Assembly: GCA_034044135.1 (NCBI GenBank)
Contig: CP139021.1
Location: 211,501 to 275,500, forward strand
Origin: Flammeovirgaceae bacterium SG7u.111
GTDB lineage: Bacteria > Bacteroidota > Bacteroidia > Cytophagales > Flammeovirgaceae
Reading direction: 5' to 3'
DNA length: 64,000 nucleotides
The first letter of the stretch is position 1, and every line of letters starts with the position of its first letter. The notes under the pieces were generated by a model, which saw nothing but the letters and a program-made list of their open reading frames with translations, searched no databases and had not been told where the DNA came from. Made by a program: the position numbers and the translations under genes. Positions 52,180-61,249 of this stretch are shown here, piece after piece.

Positions 52180-52801
52180 GCTCGTACTTTTGGTACATGA
52201 TGATTCCATACAAAATGTGTAGCAGCCCGAAGCCTACGCTCCAAAACAGCAAGCCATAGCCCACAAAAAAGCTCGACAAAATTCCTAAGCCTATTTCGAG
52301 GACACCCAACTGCCTGATTTCCCCATGGGTGAACTTGCCTGCGTTTACCAGTGCCAGCCCGTAGAAAATCAGCGTTGCGCCAGGCACCAGACCGCCCACG
52401 CCCCAGTAAAACAGCTCTAGGCAAAACAGCCCTCCTGCCACAAGCGGCAAAAGTAGGTGGAAAAGCCACATTTTCATGGAACTGTGCCAGATTTTCTCTC
52501 CACGCTTGCGGGTATTTTTCACCGTGAAATAGATTCCTGTACTTACGGCTAGCAGTAATACCACCACCGCATCTAGTAAGAGGTAGGAGATTATCTCGGT
52601 AGAGCTGAGGAAAATACCATCGAGAAAAGGTACTCGACCCCGGTAGAGAAGCATGTAGGCAACAGCTGCTCCGCCCAAGGCGAAAAAACCTGCAAATACC
52701 CCCGAAAGCCCGCTGAGGGACAAGAAACGAGAAGATCGCTCCATCAAGCTCCTGATCTCCGTTAAGTCGTTGAGGTAATCCGTTTTTGTTTGTTCTGACA
52801 T
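52160..52801 (-). CDS. Polytopic membrane protein of unknown function
   Basis: A 213-residue membrane protein with about six helices (LSGVFAGFFALGGAAVAYMLL, LLLDAVVVLLLAVSTGIYF, LLPLVAGGLFCLELFYW, LGILSSFFVGYGLLFWSVG). A soluble N-terminus of 35 residues precedes them (LNDLTEIRSLMERSSRFLSLSG). It shares its transcript and a small overlap with the winged-helix regulator gene. Such pairs are common in Bacteroidota, and the membrane protein may sense or sequester the regulator. No enzymatic motif is visible. Confidence 0.8.
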   Translation of the reverse strand: MSEQTKTDYLNDLTEIRSLMERSSRFLSLSGLSGVFAGFFALGGAAVAYMLLYRGRVPFLDGIFLSSTEIISYLLLDAVVVLLLAVSTGIYFTVKNTRKRGEKIWHSSMKMWLFHLLLPLVAGGLFCLELFYWGVGGLVPGATLIFYGLALVNAGKFTHGEIRQLGVLEIGLGILSSFFVGYGLLFWSVGFGLLHILYGIIMYQKYERERSDK

Positions 52802-52812
52802 TTTGATAAAGT

Positions 52813-52839
52813 AAAGTACTTTGAATTACAAAGCGAATG
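52813..52839 (-). promoter_or_regulatory. Operator-like site upstream of the membrane-protein/regulator operon
   Basis: AAAGTACTTTGAATTACAAA and the bases that follow contain CTTTG-AATTA-CAAAG and match the site before the VIT gene at 25 of 27 positions. It lies only 12 bases before the start codon of the membrane-protein gene, ideal for autoregulation. Confidence 0.68.
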
Positions 52840-53141
52840 TAGCGAGCTTCCTTCAATCTTCCAAAAAAAGGTAGAATGTTTTGCAAGTTTTAACAAGTGG
52901 GAGGGGACGGTTTTAATAAAATTATGAAAAACCAGTATCATTCGCATCTGCATGGGGAATGGTTCGGTTCTGGTTATGAATGGATAAACCATAGGATAAA
53001 AAAGAAAAAAAGCCGCTGACAACCCATCGTACCAAACGTTCCCAAGATTCCCTGAACCACAAATGCACTTTATTAATTAAAAAGCAAAAAGTGGGCTCAC
53101 AGTTTTACAAAAAAAATGATAAATTGTGAGTTTTTACATAC

Positions 53142-53159
53142 CTGTAAGCCTGCTTACAG
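53142..53159. promoter_or_regulatory. Perfect 18-bp palindrome upstream of the GMC oxidoreductase
   Basis: CTGTAAGC-CT-GCTTACAG, two perfect 8-bp arms around a 2-base centre, 46 bases before the start codon. It is a good operator candidate. Confidence 0.55.
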
Positions 53160-53204
53160 ACAATCAGTTTAATCTATTATTAACATAACCTCACAAATAC
53201 AACA

Positions 53205-54914
53205 ATGAGTAAATATTATTATGGAGAGGAGCGTGACTTCTATGATGCGATCGTCGTTGGTACGGGCATCAGTGGGGGATGGGCAGCCAAGGAGCTTTGC
53301 GAAAGCGGTTTAAAGACCTTGGTGTTGGAACGTGGTCGGATGGTCGAACACGTAAAAGACTACGAAACAGCAAACAAAGACGATTGGGATTTTCCTAACG
53401 GAGGCAAGTTGTCTCAAAAAGAATTGGCATTGCAGCCTAAACAAGCCCGCACGGGTTATATTATGCATGCGGCATCGCACAAATGGTTTGTCAATGACAT
53501 TGAACATCCCTACAGCGAAACCAAGCCGTTTGATTGGCACAGGGGCTACCATGTGGGGGGGAGGTCTATTATGTGGGGACGCCACAGCTACCGATGGAGC
53601 GACATGGATTTTGCAGCAAACAAGGAAGATGGGCATGGCATAGACTGGCCCGTTCGATACAAAGACATTGCCCCGTGGTACAGTAAAGTAGAGTCTTTCA
53701 TAGGAGTTTCAGGTGAGCCATTGGGGCTTCCTCAATTGCCCGATAGCGAGTTTTTGCCCATGATGGAGCTCAATTGCGTAGAGCAACATTTTAGAGAGAA
53801 AGTTTCTGAAGGATTTGATGGGAGAGTGGTGACTTCGGGAAGAATAGCGCACATCACAGGTGATAAGCGATTTGAAGGAAGGACAAATTGTCAATATAGA
53901 AACCGCTGTATAAGGGGCTGCCCTTATGGAGGATATTTCAGTAGCAATGCAGCTACACTTCCTGCTGCTGCAAAAACAGGAAATATGACACTTCGCCCCG
54001 ATTCGGTTGTAGCAGAAGTAATTTATGACCCAGATACGAAAAAAGCCTCTGGTGTAAAAGTGATCGATAGGCTCACAAAAGAAGAGATGGTTTTCAATGC
54101 CAAGGTTATCTTTTTGTGTGCTTCCACGGTAGGTTCAACTTCTATTTTGATGCAATCACGTTCTGACCGTTTTCCTAATGGTCTTGGAAATGATTCGGAC
54201 CAGTTGGGAAGAAATATGATGGACCATCACCTTGGGGTAGGTGCTAGTGGAACGTTCGATGGTTACGATGATAAATATTACAAAGGTCGCAGGCCAGGTG
54301 GGGTTTATATCCCTCGCTTTAGAAACCTAGGCGGAAACTCGAAGAAGGATTTTATTCGAGGGTATGGTTACCAAGGAGGTGCCAGCCGAGGAAATTGGCA
54401 AGATGCCGTGGCAGAGCTTTCTATGGGAAAAGACCTTAAAGAAGCGATACTTTCTCCAGGAGGATGGAGAATGGGGATTAGCGGATTTGGAGAAATCCTT
54501 CCTTATGAAGACAACCGAATGACTTTGGATTATGATAAGGTAGACGGTTGGGGACTTCCAACTGTGAATTTTGACGCAGATATTCGTGACAATGAGCTCA
54601 AGATGCGTGAAGACATGGTGAGCCAAGCTGCAGAAATGTTGAAAAAAGCAGGTATGAAGGATGTGAAAGAGAGAAATGGTACTTACAATATGGGGCATGG
54701 CATCCATGAAATGGGAACGGCCAGAATGGGAAGAGATGCGAAGACTTCGGTATTGAATGGAAATAACCAAGTACATGCCGTGCCAAATGTGTACGTAACG
54801 GACGGCTCGTTTATGACCTCGGCCAGTTGCGTAAATCCTTCATTGACATACATGGCATTTACCGCACGTGCCGCTAATCATGCAGTTAAAGAACTTAAAA
54901 AAGGAAATATATAA
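53205..54914 (+). CDS. GMC family oxidoreductase (large FAD subunit)
   Basis: A 569-residue FAD enzyme of the glucose-methanol-choline family. The Rossmann motif is VVGTGISGGWAAKELCE near residue 17, followed by LVLERG. A cysteine-rich stretch NCQYRNRCIRGCPYGGY resembles the segment seen in gluconate 2-dehydrogenase and related large subunits. The C-terminal signature is MGTARMG and TDGSFMTSASCVNPSLTYMAF, with the active-site histidine region in NMGHGIHEMGTARMG. No signal peptide is seen, so export probably relies on the small subunit. It is translationally coupled to the next gene (TAATG). The substrate is a sugar or alcohol of unknown identity. Confidence 0.92.
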   Translation: MSKYYYGEERDFYDAIVVGTGISGGWAAKELCESGLKTLVLERGRMVEHVKDYETANKDDWDFPNGGKLSQKELALQPKQARTGYIMHAASHKWFVNDIEHPYSETKPFDWHRGYHVGGRSIMWGRHSYRWSDMDFAANKEDGHGIDWPVRYKDIAPWYSKVESFIGVSGEPLGLPQLPDSEFLPMMELNCVEQHFREKVSEGFDGRVVTSGRIAHITGDKRFEGRTNCQYRNRCIRGCPYGGYFSSNAATLPAAAKTGNMTLRPDSVVAEVIYDPDTKKASGVKVIDRLTKEEMVFNAKVIFLCASTVGSTSILMQSRSDRFPNGLGNDSDQLGRNMMDHHLGVGASGTFDGYDDKYYKGRRPGGVYIPRFRNLGGNSKKDFIRGYGYQGGASRGNWQDAVAELSMGKDLKEAILSPGGWRMGISGFGEILPYEDNRMTLDYDKVDGWGLPTVNFDADIRDNELKMREDMVSQAAEMLKKAGMKDVKERNGTYNMGHGIHEMGTARMGRDAKTSVLNGNNQVHAVPNVYVTDGSFMTSASCVNPSLTYMAFTARAANHAVKELKKGNI

Positions 54915-55453
54915 TGGACAGAAGAAAAGCATTATTAAACATGGGAAAGTCGCTGGGGTATACCGTGGCAGCACCCACTTTCCTAAGCTTCATACAAAGT
55001 TGTAGCAAAGGAGACGAAAGCGCCGTTTGGGCGCCTACTTTCCTTACAAAAGACCAAGGGGCAACGCTAACGTATTTGGTAGATGCGCTCTTGCCCAAAA
55101 CGGATACTCCTTCGGCTTCGGACATGAACGTACACGTGTTTATCGACAAATTTGCTGCCGAGGTAATGGACGATAAGCAGCAAAAACTCTTGAAAGAGAC
55201 CTTGGACAAAATAGCGCAAACAGTTGGAGGAGAGATAAGCCAAGAAGCCGTACAAAAAGTAGCCGTTTCTATTTATAAGGAAAATACAGAAGGTTTTCCA
55301 TTTGCTATGAGAATAAGAGACCTGACTATTTGGGGCTACAAATGCAACGAATATATAGGAGAGCAAGTGCTTGCTTATTTACCTGTGCCGGGTCAATACG
55401 TTTCCTGCGGAGACGTGCAAGAGCTTTCGGGTGGAAGAGCGTGGTCTATTTAA
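54914..55453 (+). CDS. Gluconate 2-dehydrogenase subunit 3 family protein (small subunit)
   Basis: A 179-residue partner of the GMC enzyme. The N-terminus begins MDRRKALLNMGKSLGYTVAA, a Tat-like signal with two arginines, followed by a hydrophobic stretch that ends in a cysteine, suggesting membrane or lipid anchoring. The domain itself is typical: LTYLVDALLPKTDTPSASDM, then VHVFIDKFAAEVM and RIRDLTIWGYKCNEYIG. In the known enzymes this subunit carries the large subunit across the membrane. The one-base overlap with the upstream gene points to equal production. Confidence 0.9.
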   Translation: MDRRKALLNMGKSLGYTVAAPTFLSFIQSCSKGDESAVWAPTFLTKDQGATLTYLVDALLPKTDTPSASDMNVHVFIDKFAAEVMDDKQQKLLKETLDKIAQTVGGEISQEAVQKVAVSIYKENTEGFPFAMRIRDLTIWGYKCNEYIGEQVLAYLPVPGQYVSCGDVQELSGGRAWSI

Positions 55454-55484
55454 ATTATAAATAGGATTTTTAAGCCTACTGTAC

Positions 55485-55549
55485 GAGGGGGCAAGTAAAG
55501 TGGAGGCGTCGTTGACATATCCCACAGTGCTTGCCCCCTCCATATTTTT
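55485..55549 (+). terminator. Terminator after the GMC operon
   Basis: The arms GAGGGGGCAAG (55485-55495) and CTTGCCCCCTC (55530-55540) pair perfectly and enclose a loop that can form a second small stem (GTGG/CCAC). The right arm is followed by CATATTTTT. The -33 box of the next promoter lies inside the right arm. Confidence 0.7.
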
Positions 55550-55560
55550 CCCTACCTTTG
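55531..55560 (+). promoter_or_regulatory. Promoter of the cyclophilin gene
   Basis: TTG at 55531-55533 and TACCTTTG at 55553-55560 are separated by exactly 19 bases, a full consensus match. The start codon is 34 bases after the -7 box. Confidence 0.75.
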
Positions 55561-55593
55561 CACCCATTATTTTACCAAACAAGATCTGACATT

Positions 55594-56031
55594 ATGAAAA
55601 AGGCAGAATTCCATACCGCAAAGGGCTTGATGAAAGTAGAGTTTTACGAAAAGGATGCTCCTATAGCGGTTGAAAACTTTACCAAATTAGCCAAGAAAGG
55701 CTTTTACGATGGGCTTACTTTCCACCGAGTGATCCCTAACTTTGTAGTACAAGGCGGATGCCCAGATGGTACTGGCGCTGGCGGTCCTGGCTACACCATA
55801 AAATGTGAGCTTGACGGCGACAACCAATACCATGACCGTGGCGTGCTTTCTATGGCACATGCAGGAAGAAATACTGGCGGTTCGCAGTTTTTCATCTGCC
55901 ACAGCCGTGACAATACTTCTCACCTCGACGGCAACCACACTTGCTTTGGCAAAGTAGTGGAAGGCTTGGAAGTGATCGATGAGATTCGCCAAGGCGATAA
56001 GATCGAGAAAATTGTTGTGATTGAAGAATAG
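55594..56031 (+). CDS. Cyclophilin-type peptidyl-prolyl isomerase
   Basis: A 145-residue cytoplasmic cyclophilin. The ATG at 55594 follows the promoter and leaves a complete domain; an upstream frame would run through the promoter. Active-site features are [40 protein letters not shown] and [15 protein letters not shown]. It speeds up proline isomerisation during protein folding. It is a single gene; the next gene is 129 bases away. Confidence 0.95.
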   Translation: MKKAEFHTAKGLMKVEFYEKDAPIAVENFTKLAKKGFYDGLTFHRVIPNFVVQGGCPDGTGAGGPGYTIKCELDGDNQYHDRGVLSMAHAGRNTGGSQFFICHSRDNTSHLDGNHTCFGKVVEGLEVIDEIRQGDKIEKIVVIEE

Positions 56032-56160
56032 TAGCTATTTGTGAATAGGGAAAAGGCATGGGAGACTATGCCTTTTTTCATTGAATAGCATCTGCGTTAA
56101 AACCAAAACCCATTTTTTACCCATACTTTTTTGATAGTACTACAGCAACATACCGTCCCC

Positions 56161-57027
56161 ATGCTTTCAGAAAAAGCCCGCATCAGCGAATACTTAATCG
56201 GGATTTTTGAGCAATTACCTTCCCGCAACAGCGTGAAAAAAGCCATCAAAAAAGGCGAGGTTTACCTCAATGGGGATGAAGCAGACTCAGGCAGGTGGGT
56301 CAACTCTGGCGATGAAATCCAACTTATGGACTTGGAGGAAAAACTGCCAAGGGTGTTTGAATTTAAGATGGATGTGGTGTTTGAAGACGAGTATCTTGCC
56401 ATAGTTCATAAGCCGGCCGGGCTGTTGGTGAGTGGCAATCAGTTTCGCACCTTGGAGAATGCCCTTCCTTTTAATGTGCAAAAATCGACTGAGCCAGATG
56501 CGCTCAAGTACCCCAAACCGGTGCACAGGCTCGATTTCCAGACCAGTGGCTTGCTCGTAACTGCTAAAACAGCTAAGGCACATGCCGAACTGGGCAAGAT
56601 GTTCAAGGAGCGAACAATCCAAAAAACATATCATGCAGTAGTGGTTGGGCTGACTCCCGAAAGTGGGGTGTTGGAAGAAGATGTAAACGGGCAGCAAGCC
56701 GTTACCGAATTTGAATTGGTTTCCAGCTCTCCTGCCTTGCAAAGCGGGCAGATTTCTTTATTGAAACTAAAGCCCTACACGGGCCGCACCCACCAGATTC
56801 GCATCCATACCGCAGGCATGGGCAGCCCTATAGTTGGGGATAAAATCTATGGAAACAAGGAAAAATCCATCCAACACAAAGGATTATTCCTTTCCGCCAC
56901 GGGCTTAGATTTTACCCACCCAATTACTCAGCAGCCTATTTCCCTCCAGCTCGATATCCCCTATAAGTTCCTTTCCCTCATGAAGAGGGCGAAGCGCAGG
57001 TGGCTAAAGTTTAAAGAGGAGGAGTAG
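56161..57027 (+). CDS. RluA family RNA pseudouridine synthase
   Basis: A 288-residue enzyme with an N-terminal S4 RNA-binding domain (RNSVKKAIKKGEVYLNGDEA) and the RluA catalytic domain. The catalytic aspartate lies in VHRLDFQTSGLLV, and the later motif GRTHQIRIHTAGMGSPIVGD is conserved. The ATG at 56161 is used; a TTG at 56131 is also possible. The target uridines in rRNA or tRNA are not known. Its end is 3 bases from the stop codon of the convergent helicase gene. Confidence 0.93.
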   Translation: MLSEKARISEYLIGIFEQLPSRNSVKKAIKKGEVYLNGDEADSGRWVNSGDEIQLMDLEEKLPRVFEFKMDVVFEDEYLAIVHKPAGLLVSGNQFRTLENALPFNVQKSTEPDALKYPKPVHRLDFQTSGLLVTAKTAKAHAELGKMFKERTIQKTYHAVVVGLTPESGVLEEDVNGQQAVTEFELVSSSPALQSGQISLLKLKPYTGRTHQIRIHTAGMGSPIVGDKIYGNKEKSIQHKGLFLSATGLDFTHPITQQPISLQLDIPYKFLSLMKRAKRRWLKFKEEE

Positions 57028-57030
57028 GCT

Positions 57031-59520
57031 TTAAATTTCTTCCTCGGCAAACTGCTCTAGCTGAACCTGCATTTTTTGGATGCGGCTTTCAAAAGATTCG
57101 GAACTTAGCGAATCGCGCCTTCTGTCCACCATAATAGGGAAGGCAAACGGGGTGAATTTGGGAGGGTTGGTCACTTTGATGTGCATCGTTTTTATTTTGT
57201 CCATTGCCTTTTCTAGCCTTCCGTGTTCCAGTTGCATATCTATCACTTCTTGGAAGGCTTGCTTTATCAAAAGGTTTTCTGAGTCATATTCGGAAAAAAC
57301 ATCAAACAGCAACTGGGTTGAAGCTTGCAGGTGTCTCGCTTTTTTGCTTTTGCCTGGGTATCCTCTAAATACCAAACCGGCAATGGTGGCTATTTCCCGA
57401 AACCTACGCTTAGCCATTTCCGTTTCGTTGAGACTACTTTCTATGTCAAAGAGCAAGTTTTCGGTGCTGAAAAGGTCGCTTTCGAGGGCATCTTCCAGCG
57501 GGATTTCTATATCGGAAAGGATTTCAAAGCCATAATCGTTCATGGCAAAAGTGAGGCTGATCGGCAGCATTTGGCTTATACGAAAGCAGACCATAGCTGC
57601 CATGATTTCGTGCACCATTCTTCCCTCAAAAGGATAGAAGAAAACGTGGTAGCCCTCATCTGACCGAATTTTCTCAATGAGAAACTGGTTTTTGGCAGGA
57701 ACGAGCGACCAACGATGTTGCAGTTCTAGCATAGGGCGGATGGTTTGCATTTCAATGTCGATTGATGTTCGGAAGGCATCCAGCTTTTCCCTTATCAGCC
57801 CAGCTAGCTCCGAGGAAAGCGGCATCCGTGCGCCCATCCAGCGGGGGACTTGCCCCTTTTTTTTGTTAGATTTTTTCACCTTGGCGGTAAGCTTGTCCAT
57901 TTTCACAAACTCCAAATTTCTGCCCGCAAACCAAAATACGTCCCCTGGGTTTAGCTTCGAGATGAAATACTCTTCTACCGTACCGATGTAGCCACCCGTT
58001 ACAAACCGCACTTTTATCATCGGTTCGCTCACAATTGTGCCCATGGAAAGTCTATGACGGATGGCAACTTTTCGAGATGTAACTTTATACAAGCCATTTT
58101 CGACTACCACTTTACTAAACTCATCGTAAGCACCAAGGCTATTTCCCCCTGTGGTGATAAATGCCAGTGCCCATTCCCATTCTTCCCTGCTCAGTTCTCT
58201 GTAAGCGTAGGTGCTTTTTACTTCTTGCCAGAGTTGTTTTGCTTCAAACCCATCCGAAACAGCCAAAGTAACCATATATTGTACGAGCACATCCATCGGC
58301 TTTTGGAGTGGAAAACGGCTTTCCAAGTGGGTGACATTATCTTCTTGGGTGACTTCCCTCACGGCTTGGGAGAGGGCTGCCCCTTCCATAAGTTCTAAGG
58401 AGTGGGTAGGCATGAAATAGATTTTGCTCACAGCATCGGGGCGGTGGCCACTTCTTCCAGCCCGCTGCAAAAATCGGTTTACCCCTTTTGGACCACCTAT
58501 TTGGATCACGGTTTCCACAGGTCGGAAATCCACGCCCAAGTCGAGGCTAGAGGTGCAGGCCACCAATTTCAATTTCCCCTCGTGGATGGCATCTTCTACC
58601 CACATCCGAATGGCCGGATCGAGCGATCCGTGGTGCATGGCCAGTTGCCCAGCAAGCCAAGGGGCTTTTGCCAATAGGGTCTGGTACCAAATTTCGGTTT
58701 GGGCTCGGGTATTGGTAAAAAGTAGGGTCGAGGTGCTTTTTTCAACAATGGGTAGAACTTTGTCGATGAGGTTTAAGCCCAAATGCCCCGTCCAAGGAAA
58801 TTTTTCTACGGTATCGGGGAGGATGGAAACCGCTTCGATTTTCTTTTGAACTTTCGCTTTTACGGTGTAAAACCCATTTCCGCAAAGAACTTCCCCTGCT
58901 TGCTGTAAATTGCCAATGGTAGCCGAAATCCCCCAAACTCGTAGCTTTGGCTGCAAGGCTTTTAACCTGGAGATTCCCAGCTCGGCTTGTATGCCTCTTT
59001 TAGAGCCAAGAAGCTCATGCCATTCGTCTACAATCACCGTTTTAAGTTCTTGAAAAAGAGAGGGGTATCCTTTTTGTGCCAACAGTACATGTAGGCTTTC
59101 GGGTGTGGTGATGAGGCAGTGGGGCATTTGTTTTTTTTGTAGCCTTTTGGTTGCTGCGGTCGTATCTCCAGAGCGAATACCCACTTCCCAAGGCACGCCC
59201 AACCCTTCGCAGGCTTCTTGCATAGCTCGTTGAATATCTTTGGCGAGTGCCCGAAGTGGGGTAATCCAAATGACCTGCAAGCCTTTAGGCTGTTTGTTTT
59301 TGGTAATATTGTTAAAATATTCGGCTAGGCAGCCTAGCCAAAGTCCGTAGGTTTTCCCACTGCCAGTTGGGGCATTGAGAATGCCGTTCTCTCCTCGAAG
59401 GTACGCCTGCCAAGCTTCAAGCTGAAAGGGAAAGGGTTTCCAGTCTTTTTGGGCAAACCAAGTCTCTATTTGTCCAATTCCAAGAAAATTATCCGATATG
59501 GCTGTGTTTTTTTTCTCCAT
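57031..59520 (-). CDS. Ligase-associated DNA damage response DEXH-box helicase (Lhr-like)
   Basis: An 829-residue superfamily 2 helicase. The motor motifs are APTGSGKTYGLWLG (Walker A), VDEWHELLG (motif II, DEWH), SATIGN (motif III), and QRAGRSGHRPDA (motif VI); a C-terminal Lhr-type domain follows, with a winged-helix part. This form is known from a bacterial DNA repair group that also has an ATP-dependent DNA ligase, a metallo-beta-lactamase exonuclease and a phosphoesterase. None of those partners is within the window. Its start codon region faces the shikimate kinase gene in divergent orientation. Confidence 0.92.
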   Translation of the reverse strand: MEKKNTAISDNFLGIGQIETWFAQKDWKPFPFQLEAWQAYLRGENGILNAPTGSGKTYGLWLGCLAEYFNNITKNKQPKGLQVIWITPLRALAKDIQRAMQEACEGLGVPWEVGIRSGDTTAATKRLQKKQMPHCLITTPESLHVLLAQKGYPSLFQELKTVIVDEWHELLGSKRGIQAELGISRLKALQPKLRVWGISATIGNLQQAGEVLCGNGFYTVKAKVQKKIEAVSILPDTVEKFPWTGHLGLNLIDKVLPIVEKSTSTLLFTNTRAQTEIWYQTLLAKAPWLAGQLAMHHGSLDPAIRMWVEDAIHEGKLKLVACTSSLDLGVDFRPVETVIQIGGPKGVNRFLQRAGRSGHRPDAVSKIYFMPTHSLELMEGAALSQAVREVTQEDNVTHLESRFPLQKPMDVLVQYMVTLAVSDGFEAKQLWQEVKSTYAYRELSREEWEWALAFITTGGNSLGAYDEFSKVVVENGLYKVTSRKVAIRHRLSMGTIVSEPMIKVRFVTGGYIGTVEEYFISKLNPGDVFWFAGRNLEFVKMDKLTAKVKKSNKKKGQVPRWMGARMPLSSELAGLIREKLDAFRTSIDIEMQTIRPMLELQHRWSLVPAKNQFLIEKIRSDEGYHVFFYPFEGRMVHEIMAAMVCFRISQMLPISLTFAMNDYGFEILSDIEIPLEDALESDLFSTENLLFDIESSLNETEMAKRRFREIATIAGLVFRGYPGKSKKARHLQASTQLLFDVFSEYDSENLLIKQAFQEVIDMQLEHGRLEKAMDKIKTMHIKVTNPPKFTPFAFPIMVDRRRDSLSSESFESRIQKMQVQLEQFAEEEI

Positions 59521-59655
59521 TTCTCACAAAAAAGGAAAGATAAGGATTTTCAACATAAGCTTTTGGTTGCGCTTTCAGGAAAGAAGACTAGTAATCTTCC
59601 CGAAGGTTTTTATTTTTGGATCATAAAATCAACAGGTTCAAACAAGAATAAAATC

Positions 59656-60165
59656 ATGCGCATATATTTGATAGGAATGCCCGCTTCGGGGAAAAGTACG
59701 GTGGGGAGTGAACTTGCAGAGAGGTTGGGCTACGATTTTGTAGATACCGATGACCTGATTGCAGAAAGAGAGGGGATAGGTATTCCTGAGATTTTTTCTG
59801 AGAAAGGTGAGGATTACTTTAGAAAAGTGGAAGGAGATGTGCTTAGAAGTACCTTGCCAGAAAAAGCTGTAATAGCCACAGGCGGGGGAGTCCCTTGTTT
59901 TGCCGGTAATATGGAGTTTATAAAAGAACAGGGGATTTCTGTGTACCTGAAAGTTCCTGTGGAAGAGTTGGCCTCTCGTAGTATGGCACAACATGGGGCT
60001 CGTCCTCTGCTCAAAGATTTTGTTGGATTGCAGTTGCTCGACGAGTTGAAGTCGAAACTGAAAGCCCGTGAAGTGTTTTACAACCAAGCCGATTTACAAA
60101 TTCAGGGTAAACAACCAGATATTGATACCCTCATAGAAAAGCTTAAACTTAAAGCTACCCTCTAA
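59656..60165 (+). CDS. aroK: Shikimate kinase
   Basis: A 169-residue enzyme of aromatic amino-acid synthesis that phosphorylates shikimate. The ATG at 59656 opens the P-loop IGMPASGKSTVGSELA directly. Substrate residues lie in FVDTDDLI, the IPEIFSEKGEDYFRKVE region and ATGGGVPC, and the lid in ARPLL. The length is normal for AroK. It is a single gene, divergent from the helicase. Confidence 0.95.
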   Translation: MRIYLIGMPASGKSTVGSELAERLGYDFVDTDDLIAEREGIGIPEIFSEKGEDYFRKVEGDVLRSTLPEKAVIATGGGVPCFAGNMEFIKEQGISVYLKVPVEELASRSMAQHGARPLLKDFVGLQLLDELKSKLKAREVFYNQADLQIQGKQPDIDTLIEKLKLKATL

Positions 60166-60404
60166 TAATCTAGCCCCAACTGGTTATGTCATTTTATTGC
60201 CTTTCCTTCACTTTCGTAGAAAGAATCAGTGTGTTGCTCTTCAAAAAAATATGTTTCATAGAAAATATTGCTGTTAAGAATTAGTTTAAAACACTGAGGT
60301 CTAAAAGGATCCTGTGCGCGAAAAAAACCTGTTTTTTGCGCTTTACCAACCCCTAGGCAATAAGGAAAGGTAACGCCTGCCCAAGCTTAGATAACACCAA
60401 CTGA

Positions 60405-60575
60405 ATGAAAACGCTTACTGGTAAATTGACTAAACAAATCTTGACCTTCAGGAGAGGGGCTATTGGAGTTTTTGATCAGATTGAAAATAAATGGTGGGGA
60501 ATGTTTTTTGAGCAGCCTCAGTCAAAAATGGAATTACAGCGAGTCCCTATAAGAGTACATAAGAAGAATCGATAA
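60405..60575 (+). CDS. Small hypothetical protein (56 residues)
   Basis: A short open frame beginning with ATG, basic (many Lys and Arg) with two adjacent tryptophans (IENKWWGMFFEQ). It could be a real small protein because codon use is host-like and it lies 77 bases before the SiaB-like gene on the same strand. No ribosome site or homologue is recognised, so this is uncertain. Confidence 0.35.
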   Translation: MKTLTGKLTKQILTFRRGAIGVFDQIENKWWGMFFEQPQSKMELQRVPIRVHKKNR

Positions 60576-60652
60576 TATAATTATTTGCGAAAAGACTTTT
60601 ATGTCGCTTGCAAGCTCATACATAAAATTATCTTAAATAACCTAACACGTCT

Positions 60653-61210
60653 ATGGAGGTGAACTTACTTGATTATTACCTGAGTATGGATCAACAACGT
60701 ATCATTCTTTATTATAAAGGGCCATTCGACGAGACTATTCTTGCGAAGATCAGTACCTATATCAAAAATCATTTTGCTGATCAGCCTAAATCTGGGCACA
60801 AGCTTTTTGCGGTGTTCATAGAATTGGCTCAGAATATTGCATTTTATTCTTCTGAAAAAGACCATTTTGAAGGTGTAGATGAGAAAAAAGGAATAGGTAC
60901 TATTCTGATCAGAGATGCACACGATAAAGTTACGTTTACTGCGGGTAACCTAGTGAAAACAGAAGTGGTAGAAGAGATTTCTGCAAAATGTGACAAGATA
61001 AACTCGCTTACATATGATGAGCTTAGGGCTTTCAAAAAAGAAGTGAGGAAAAGACCAAGAAAAGAGGGGCACAAAGGGGGGAGTATTGGCTTAATCCAAG
61101 TTGCGCTGAAATCTGAAAGCAGCCTCAAAATGGAACACAAACCAATTGACGACAACCACTCTTTCTACATGATATCTACAGACGTAGAGAAGGAGGTAGT
61201 TGGTTCTTAA
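60653..61210 (+). CDS. siaB: SiaB family protein kinase (DUF6272)
   Basis: A 185-residue cytoplasmic protein. The sequence follows the SiaB/DUF6272 family: an N-terminal MEVNLLDYYLSMDQQRIILYYKGPF region, IELAQNIAFYSSEK (a GHKL-like N box with asparagine) and KEGHKGGSIGLIQVAL. In Pseudomonas, SiaB phosphorylates SiaC and so controls the cyclase SiaD. Here the next gene, 39 bases downstream, is the SiaC-like partner. No SiaA phosphatase or SiaD cyclase is in the window, so the output may be different. Confidence 0.88.
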   Translation: MEVNLLDYYLSMDQQRIILYYKGPFDETILAKISTYIKNHFADQPKSGHKLFAVFIELAQNIAFYSSEKDHFEGVDEKKGIGTILIRDAHDKVTFTAGNLVKTEVVEEISAKCDKINSLTYDELRAFKKEVRKRPRKEGHKGGSIGLIQVALKSESSLKMEHKPIDDNHSFYMISTDVEKEVVGS

Positions 61211-61249
61211 ATTAATTATTCAAGTGGTAAATTTAAATAACTTAAATAA

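Larger units (their letters stand above)
52802..53204. other. Divergent intergenic region before the GMC oxidoreductase gene
   Basis: A 403-base AT-rich region. It holds the operator-like site at 52813-52839 (for the minus-strand operon) and an 18-bp palindrome at 53142-53159 (near the plus-strand gene). No small gene or consensus promoter was recognised for the plus-strand gene. Confidence 0.4.
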
